Assembly (NCBI GenBank): GCA_024336345.1
Contig: JANFOG010000001.1
Coordinates: 2,108,001-2,172,000, forward strand
Source: Mariannaea sp. PMI_226
Taxonomy: Eukaryota > Ascomycota > Sordariomycetes > Hypocreales > Nectriaceae
Reading direction: 5' to 3'
DNA: 64,000 nt
In this document: in pieces, positions 57,401 through 64,000 of the stretch
Layout of the letters: every line of letters begins with the position of its first letter
Position numbering within the stretch: position 1 is the stretch's first letter
Made by a program: the position numbers and the translations under genes
Notes under the pieces: model-generated
Seen by the model: only the letters and a program-made list of their open reading frames with translations
The model's database searches: none
Told to the model about the DNA's origin: nothing

Positions 57401-59200
57401 GAATCTGAGCTTGCTCCATTCGCGAGACTGTCATTTCTTCAAAGAGTAGTCGTAATGTAATGGAGGCTCAGCATGACGCCCACTAAGCAACTACAAAAAC
57501 ATGTGTATGAAAGGTTAAGATGCGCAAGAGCAGACACCAACAAGACCTTTTTTAGTCATTGGGCTGGAGAAGGCACATTACGTCGCCTTGTGTAACCCAT
57601 CATGTAACTACGAACACCAAGAAACTAAACAAGAATGATGAGGGGTTGAAGCTCTTCAGTTGACATAAAATATGGTAGTCCGCAATGGCAAGATTTTCTT
57701 GCCTCAGTGCTTGACTCTAATATTGTCTTCATCATTATGAGCTTCAACCACACCCACATTCTAGTTTAGGTTCCCTCAAAAGAGACTTCCAATGAAGTTT
57801 AGAGTGTTAAAAAAGACGGAACCACCACCAAAATATGGACGATGGGCCCCCTCGCATCAAGAATGAGCCCCGTTGAGTAACTCAGCTTGCGCCGAGCAAT
57901 CGCATACCTATCAACCTTGACAACAAGTCCTCTGCGCCCGACACCCACCCGCAAACACCACACGCTTGCTCACCTCCTCTCGAACGCCAACCGCAGTTGA
58001 TCGGACCATTGCATCCCCTAGCTCGGACTCATATCATCATCCAAAGGGTCCAGAGGCGCGCCGGACTTCTCGACCGGGTCGAAGAACGAGAATAAAACGA
58101 TGGACAAGGCTGGCACAAGGGATGGACCTGGGCGCGGAGGTCAGCCGCAGTGCTTTTATGGCGGCGCGTTTCCGCAAGCTCCGTGAGGAGACGTCCGGGG
58201 ACTTTCTCCCAAAGCTGAAAAAGGAGACGCTGCAAATGCAATGTCTCTGTATGTGAGCTTCGAATAGCGATTTTTTGAACGAGGGGGGTTGTGAAGAAAA
58301 GAGAAGAAAAGAAAAATGAGCGGAAGCGTGGATGGAGACAGAAAAATGAAGACTCGGATTTTCCTATCACGTGGTGATAAGCGATGTGTGGGCCTTCAAT
58401 TTTGTGGATTTGAACTCTAGTATGATGGGTATAATAATCTCCGACTTCAACAGACGATTTAATCTGTATTTTCAGGCAACTTAATTATTACGATTTAGAA
58501 ACTGATATTCTGTTCAGAAATAGGCACCTTCAACCCAGATTTCGGAACCGGACTGAGTCGTCGTGTTTGGTTGCTCTCTGCTTGCCATGAACTGGAATTG
58601 ATACGGGGAGCCTACCACCTAGTCTGCCTTCCGGCCTAAGGTACCTAGGCATCTAAGGTAGGTACCTAGCTGTGCCTGGCCGACTTTAGTCAGCATGACC
58701 TGTTGTTTGCTTCGTCCTCGTCTCTGGTTTGGCATTGTAACGAGGCTAACGAGAAAGACAATGATATATATAGCTAGAGTAGGCAGAGTGAATATGCTTA
58801 GTTTGTCCAATTCCCAGTGAATGGCCGATTTCATCAAGCTTTGGTGAAGGAAGGGAAGAAATGGGTGTGGCTTTATTAGAATATTAGGGTACACGTAACA
58901 TATTTTCTAGCGTGTAGTGGAAAAGGGCCAATCCGAGCGTCGCGCCAAAGAGGCTGGGCTGTTGCTGCGGCCTTCGTGCCTGCTCTTCAACTTTCATAAA
59001 AAGACAAAGCAAATCGCTTTCCAACGATCAACTCGAACATTGTTCGCAGTCGCCAAATCTCCTACGACCTGAAGGACGACCTCTCTATTAAGTCTCGCCG
59101 CCGTGCTTACGAACGACTGTGCGCCTCCTGTGACGACTGAAGAAGGAGAAAAAAAAACCACCAACACTTTTGCAAGGTCGCGTTTGCCGCCGTTCCAACC
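54486..59200. other. 4.7 kb intergenic region between CFEM and RAE1 genes
   Basis: The region holds the divergent promoters of both neighbours and no confidently identified gene. Base composition changes along it, with C-rich stretches at 54820-54900 and 55900-56200. A possible coding segment near 57966-58263 is listed separately. AGGTACCT palindromes occur twice at 58639-58646 and 58660-58667, and an E-box-containing inverted repeat (TATCAC-GTG-GTGATA) is at 58365-58379. Confidence 0.45.
57966..58263 (+). CDS. Possible small exon, unrecognised
   Basis: An open frame here ends in MDLGAEVSRSAFMAARFRKL followed by REETSGDFLPKLKKETLQMQ, with mostly G or C at third codon positions over the last 45 codons. 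A GTATGTGAG sequence that could be a donor site overlaps the stop codon. No matching downstream exon, upstream start context or family was recognised, so this may be noncoding. Confidence 0.15.
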
Positions 59201-60406
59201 ATGTCAGGCCTCTTCGGTGGTGCTGGGGCCGCAGCCGCAAGCAATACGACCGGAGATCTCAAGAATGATGTCGCTTTGAGTGATCCCCCTTCTGACAGCA
59301 TCTCCGATCTTGCCTTCTCTCCCGCGCCAAATGGACCCGACTTTCTCGCCGTCTCTAGCTGGGACAACAAGGTCCGCATCTATGAAATCAACGCCAGCGG
59401 CCAGAGCCAAGGTCGACATGCCTACGAACACAGCCAACCGGTCTTGAACGTCGACTTTTCTAAGGTATGACCCTACACTCTCGCAACGAAGCCTAGGGGT
59501 CTCAACAGAGTCGGAGGGATGAGCTAACAAGGGAATCTAGGATGGAACCAAAATTGCCTCTGCTGGCGCCGACAAAAATATCAAGGTCTGTGATCTTGCC
59601 TCCCAGCAAGATCTTGTCGTTGGAACCCACGACCAGCCTGTGCGAGCTTGCCGCTTTTTCGAAAGTGGAGGCAACCCCATGGTAGTTTCGGGATCTTGGG
59701 ACAAGACCGTCAAGTACTGGGATCTCCGACAACAGTCTCCCGCCGCGACGTTGACATGCCAAGAGCGAGTATACACGATGGATGTTCGAGATAATCTCTG
59801 CGTTGTTGGCACAGCTGACCGCTACATCAACATCATCGACCTGAAGCAGCCAACCAAGCTCTACAAGACACTGCAAAGCCCTCTCAAGTGGCAGACTCGT
59901 GTAGTAAGCTGCTTTGCGGACTCGGCTGGCTTCGCCATCGGTAGTATCGAGGGACGATGCGCAATTCAATATGTGGAAGACAAGGATTCAAGGTATCTAT
60001 CGCTCTAATGCCACCTGTTGTGTGTTCTGGATAACTAACTGCTTTCAGCTCAAATTTCTCCTTCAAGTGCCACCGAGATCCTCCTGCCAACAATATCACT
60101 AATGTTTATGCTGTCAACGACATTTCCTTCCACCCTGTTCATGGTACCTTCAGCACCGCCGGTAGTGACGGAACGTTCCACTTCTGGGACAAGGACGCTA
60201 AGCACCGTCTCAAGGGGTATCCAGCCGTCGGCGGTAGCATCACAGCCACGACCTTCAACAAGAATGGTAGCATCTTCGCCTATGCTGTTAGTTACGACTG
60301 GGCCAAGGGTTACCAGCACAACACGCAGAACTATCCCGTCAAGGTGATGCTGCATCCCGTTAACCCTGAGGAGTGCAAGCCTCGACCTTCAATGAAGAAG
60401 AGGTAA
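59201..60406 (+). CDS. rae1: mRNA export factor RAE1/GLE2, WD40 protein
   Basis: Three exons (59201-59464, 59541-59992, 60049-60406; introns 76 and 56 nt) encode 357 residues, the usual size. The protein is a seven-blade WD40 propeller with blades visible at VRIYEI, IKVCDL, VKYWDL, INIIDL and FHFWDK. Family-specific blocks are DSISDLAFSP, LAVSSWDNKVRIYEI, SGSWDKTVKYWDLR and the late loop HPVHGTFSTAGSDGTFHFWD. The C-terminal MLHPVNPEECKPRPSMKKR is the hallmark Rae1 tail. Rae1 docks on the GLEBS motif of Nup98-type nucleoporins and aids mRNA export and spindle function. The N-terminal Gly/Ala-rich MSGLFGGAGAAAASN is common in filamentous fungi. Confidence 0.96.
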
Positions 60407-61029
60407 AGCACTGATCCTGGGTAGTATTATACATAGGGATTTTGGTGATTGGAGGAGTGCGAGAATGTTCTAAACTTCGCATTGGGCTATCAAATTTGTA
60501 TCACAGCAACTGGGATTGTGAAAACTATTGAGTGACGGGGAAGAGGGCTGAATATTGGTGTGAGGTGTTACGAGAGACGATACCAGGTACAACATAATAA
60601 AACAACACAAGACAACACCACAAAATGGCTATCACAAAGGAGCAACGCAAATGTAACTTGCGATTATTTAGGTAGTTAAGCTAGCACTGGATGAAGGTTG
60701 ATTATTACACCAATCAATCGGAGTGGGATTTATTTTGAGGTGATTCGTGCAGATCATGAAAGCCATCTGAGCTCACACGGAGCATATGTAGGTAGATTGT
60801 AGATAGACAATTGAGAAATGAAGTGGCAGTCTGAGACTCGCACACTAAGAAAAACATAGAAGCAATTACAACGCTGATAAAGTATCCCAATTCCGGCAAG
60901 GTCGCTGGATCATGAAAGACCATTGCCCTGGGCATGAATCCAAACCATCCATCCATCTCCTGAAGCCACCCTAATTCGTGACATATAAGCGCCTAATAAT
61001 GAAAGTTTTGCCCAAAAGATTGGGCGGGA
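60407..61029. other. Convergent 3' region, RAE1 / unknown mitochondrial-looking gene
   Basis: About 620 bp without a supported gene between two convergent stop codons. Confidence 0.5.
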
Positions 61030-61666
61030 TTAGGCGGTTTTCTTTTGGACGCCAATAACATCGTCAAGCATGCCTTGCAATAGGTCTCGAATAATCGTGC
61101 TCTGGTCCTCAGTCGCAGGGGGCTGATGTGCGAACTTGAGCTCGACACCATCTACGGTGACGGGTTCAATCTCGGCGAGAGGTGCACCAGGAAGCACATT
61201 TTCAGGATTCGCCGCGACAATGGTGCCAGCACGAGCGGACAAGTCAACTGCGTCGGAGATGGAGGCGTGGTAGGCGCCATAGTTGTCGGGGAGGAGAGGC
61301 ACCCGGGGAACGGGCTCCGAGACATCAGGGACTGAATGAAGTGGAGGAAGAATGACGGTGGCGTAAGGAACGGCAGCAGCTTTTGAAGCAGGCGAGGTGT
61401 GGAAACCTTGCATCAGAGGCTTAGGTCGGTTGGCGATGGAGGGCTGAGGAGTAGGACGGTGAGTGGTGGTAATGTGACGAGACTGTTTAAAAAGCTATTA
61501 GAAGGTCTGACAGTGACGAATGGAGCATAGGAAGAGCACATACATCCTCTGTGCGGCGTGTGCGAAGGAGCTCATCGTACTTGGGCATCAGAGATGCACC
61601 AGCGACACGCTGAGAGTCGACGATAGCTCGGGTGAGTTTTGAGACGGGAGCAGCGATTCTCGACAT
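61030..61666 (-). CDS. Unknown protein with mitochondrial-type N-terminus
   Basis: Two exons (61666-61544 and 61482-61030; 61-nt intron with GTATGT donor and AACAG acceptor) encode 191 residues. The N-terminus MSRIAAPVSKLTRAIVDSQR is basic and amphipathic, and a second basic stretch (RPKPLMQGFHTSPASKAAAV) resembles a mitochondrial processing-site region. The rest is Pro/Val/Ala-rich with conserved-looking VPRVPLLPDNYGAYHA and a C-terminal helix (STIIRDLLQGMLDDVIG). Strong C-ending codon bias supports expression. I do not recognise the family; mitochondrial location is an inference from the N-terminus only. Confidence 0.75.
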
Positions 61667-64000
61667 TTTGATGAAAGATTGGATCTTTGGAGAGATTCTG
61701 ATTATTTGGCGGAACAGAGTACGCGGTGCTCAAGGCAAAGTCACAGAATTGACAAGAAGCAGTGTAGGTCTAGTGTATAAGACAATAGAAGCACAGAGAC
61801 AGTGCGCGAGGACGTTGGCGAGATGGAGGGGAAAGTAGAATGGAGGGGAGGAGGAAGCGGTCGGCACGGGAAGATCTGGGAGGTCTAGATATAACTACTT
61901 GTCTAGCAGCTACAGGAAGTGGGATGGATGGACGGATGGCTGAGACTCTAGTATGTACACAGCTTTGGTAACTCTGGTCTCGGTAGTCTGCATAGTCTGG
62001 ACAAGGTCCAAGTTAATCCCATAGTATGAGGATGGCTTGCACTAGGTAAGGGACTGTACTAGGTACTCTGCACTGCGTACAGTATGGGGAATACTAACCT
62101 GGGAAGAGGGCAGGGCGTGTGGGAAGATGGGGAGAAGTGGTGAGATGGGCTGGTGGGGAGGGGTGTCACACGAGTTCCGGACTGAGAAAGACGAAGCAAT
62201 CAGCCTCTTTCCAACAGCCAGAATCTCCGGGATTCCGTCATCCCCATCTGTCCTGAGCTTCCTCGCTCTTCCCCCCCTCCAAGACCGCCTCCACCTCCGA
62301 CACAAGATGCAGCGCAGGCGCTACATAGAGGGTATGTACGTACATCTTTCCTTTTCTGCTCGGTAAATACCATACACCCCACCCTCACTTGCACATTGCC
62401 TGATGGGGTGATCCCATCTCAACTTGGTCACCCGTCACTTGGATAAAAAGGCAGGCATGGATGGCATGGCATGGCATGGCATGGCATGGCATGGTATGTT
62501 CGGAAGGTCAGCTTCCATCACCATTACTTACCCCATCACAAAAACATACATCTCCATTCTCCTTCGCGATAAGCCTAGGCCCGAATTTACTGCTCGGCAT
62601 CGAGTTGATACAGTGCTACATACATAGTCTACCAAGTGACAATACCGAGTTTGAGCATCTAGCAGGCACGGTCAGTACATTGTTCTTCGGAGTGCAGCGC
62701 CGGCATGCGCGGGGGCCCGGGAGACGGGGAGAGACAGGCCGAGGGCGGTCTGTTGAGGAAGACCCAATCAGTTCTCCTCAATTCGCTCTGCTCCCCCGTT
62801 CCCCAGCTTGAGAGCTCCCCCTGTCACTCTCCCATGGCCAGTCCCACACCACCAAAGCTTTAGCTTCTGTTTCCTCTTCCGCCGACAGGGAAACGCCCCA
62901 AATGGAGGCAAAATAAGAGGTTGACGAGAAAACTTAGAGACCTGTCCTCACCCAGCCAGGCGTACAACAGACCAAATCATCGGCACATTCGACCGCCTAC
63001 GACCCTGGTCGCAAACGAAGAAACTTGGAGGAAAGAAAAAAAAAAAAGGAAAAAAACGGCCACGTGCCTTGCTTGCTCGACGCCTCCAGCCCATGCCAAG
63101 TTCCTTATCTTCTTCCACTTCCTCTTTTTTTCAATTATAGCTGTGGATGAAGCTCGTAAGATTGGTGGCGTCGCATCACACACTTTTGGGTACCACAAGT
63201 TGCCAACTTTTCCAGACCTACTGGTACTCTTTCTGCTACGTACCGTGTCTGCGACATCGCAGAATGAACTGGAACTCGTTGAGAAAGCTGCTGAGTGAAA
63301 CGCAAGACACCGCAAATGAGTTGGGTGGAGCAGTGCCGCTTTAAACGATGAATGGGGTCCTAGCTCTTGTTCGACGATCTCAAATCTGTGCTCGGCAGGG
63401 GGGATGACAAGGAACAGAGATCTACTACTCAAGGATGGATCTGACATTTCCTTGCCTCTGAATCTCAACGAAATGCAAAGTACTCTGTAGGAGGACTACG
63501 TACTATGTGATAAGGGTCTTGCTCAACGACAATGCTCAGCCACCACAAAGAAGACGCAATAATAACGTATCTCAACTGATCTGATCTTGGGGTCAGAGCG
63601 GAACCCCTGACTCAGTTCTATCCATCAAGCATTGTTTCCTCCCAGAGCCTCCTCCCCAAAAGCGGCAATTGAACTAGCGACTGCCTTGCTGCACGGTACT
63701 GGAGTTTGACTGGGCCCTGGAGATCAATGAAGGTTCGCTTTTCTTTAGTGAAGCTCGTACTGTTGGAAGGGCCGTGACACCAAATACCGACGGGCGAGAA
63801 ACAGAGACGGCTCAGAGGCACTGTCTGTCCCCACGCACATGTACACACCCATCATTCACGTTTTCGAGAAGCTTGCCAGCTCGGGAGCTCGGGATGTCCC
63901 CGTGGCCAGGGGAGTTTTCAAGGACAAAGGTGCCATAACACAACCCTCAGTGCCAAGTTTATTTCTCCGGCGACACAGCTTGAGGCAATCTTGAATGCAA
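61667..64000. other. Intergenic to the window edge
   Basis: About 2.3 kb with no supported gene. It includes a pentanucleotide microsatellite at 62461-62494, A-tracts near 63037-63056 and a CACGTG near 63061. Overlapping frames of 125-163 codons at 62921-63468 run on both strands through low-complexity sequence. A gene starting beyond the right edge may use part of this as promoter. Confidence 0.45.
62461..62494 (+). repeat. ATGGC pentanucleotide microsatellite
   Basis: Six exact copies of ATGGC followed by a partial seventh; a related GGCATGG precedes it. A five-base repeat shifts frame by length, and the site lies outside any supported gene. Confidence 0.9.

Noticed and set aside
62921..63468. 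Frames of 125 and 163 codons on opposite strands near the right edge
   Set aside because: They run through A-tracts and low-complexity sequence and lack domains or splice-supported continuation.
1..64000. CRISPR arrays, bacterial-type operons, insertion sequences, intact transposons, rRNA genes
   Set aside because: None seen; gene structure and introns show fungal nuclear DNA, and no terminal repeats or transposase/reverse transcriptase motifs were recognised.

Overview
The window is nuclear DNA of a filamentous ascomycete, most likely a Sordariomycete of the Hypocreales close to Fusarium. This rests on many short spliceosomal introns (about 50-100 nt, one of 214 nt) with GTAAGT/GTATGT-type donors and CTAAC-like branch points, compact single-copy genes separated by AT-rich or pyrimidine-rich spacers, an intron-bearing nuclear tRNA, and lineage-typical proteins (CFEM, cerato-platanin, PMP3). 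The species is an inference from protein flavour; no database was searched.

Layout, left to right. A Wee1-type mitotic inhibitor kinase (961-4357, minus) is followed by a 4.9 kb spacer that may hold a decayed coding region, a dCMP deaminase (minus), ATG7 (plus), the small membrane proteolipid PMP3 (minus, three exons), GPI11 (minus), an 87-residue probable mitochondrial protein (plus), an orphan signal-peptide/single-TM protein (minus), an ERCC6L2-like SNF2 ATPase (plus) convergent with a METTL7-like methyltransferase (minus), IMP3 (minus) divergent from mitoribosomal bS18m (plus), a mitochondrial PPR-like protein (minus), an AKR7-like reductase (plus), a DMT/EamA transporter (plus), tRNA-Thr(AGU) (minus), an F-box protein (minus), an unrecognised gene interrupted by one in-frame UAG (43331-44516, plus), a cerato-platanin (minus), homoserine kinase (plus), a DapA-family aldolase (plus), tRNA-Ala(AGC) with a 17-nt intron (plus), a THEM6-like thioesterase-fold protein (plus), a GPI-anchored CFEM protein (minus), a 4.7 kb spacer, RAE1 (plus) and a mitochondrial-looking unknown (minus). 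Most are housekeeping genes with no operon-like or biosynthetic clustering; the two secreted cysteine-rich proteins (cerato-platanin and CFEM) are about 9 kb apart.

The most interesting observation is the 43331-44516 gene. It is coding on both sides of a single UAG at codon 175. That UAG lies in the 7-nt loop of a predicted hairpin, at the third loop position and preceded by U, the position and context of A34 in a tRNA anticodon loop. Fungi of this class perform A-to-I mRNA editing in sexual tissue with a preference for UAG in hairpin loops, so this looks like a stop that is edited to Trp rather than a dead gene. Secondary observations are two adjacent perfect hairpins in the PMP3-GPI11 spacer, a recurrent AGGTACCT palindrome confined to spacers, and a DECH rather than DEAH motif in the SNF2 ATPase.
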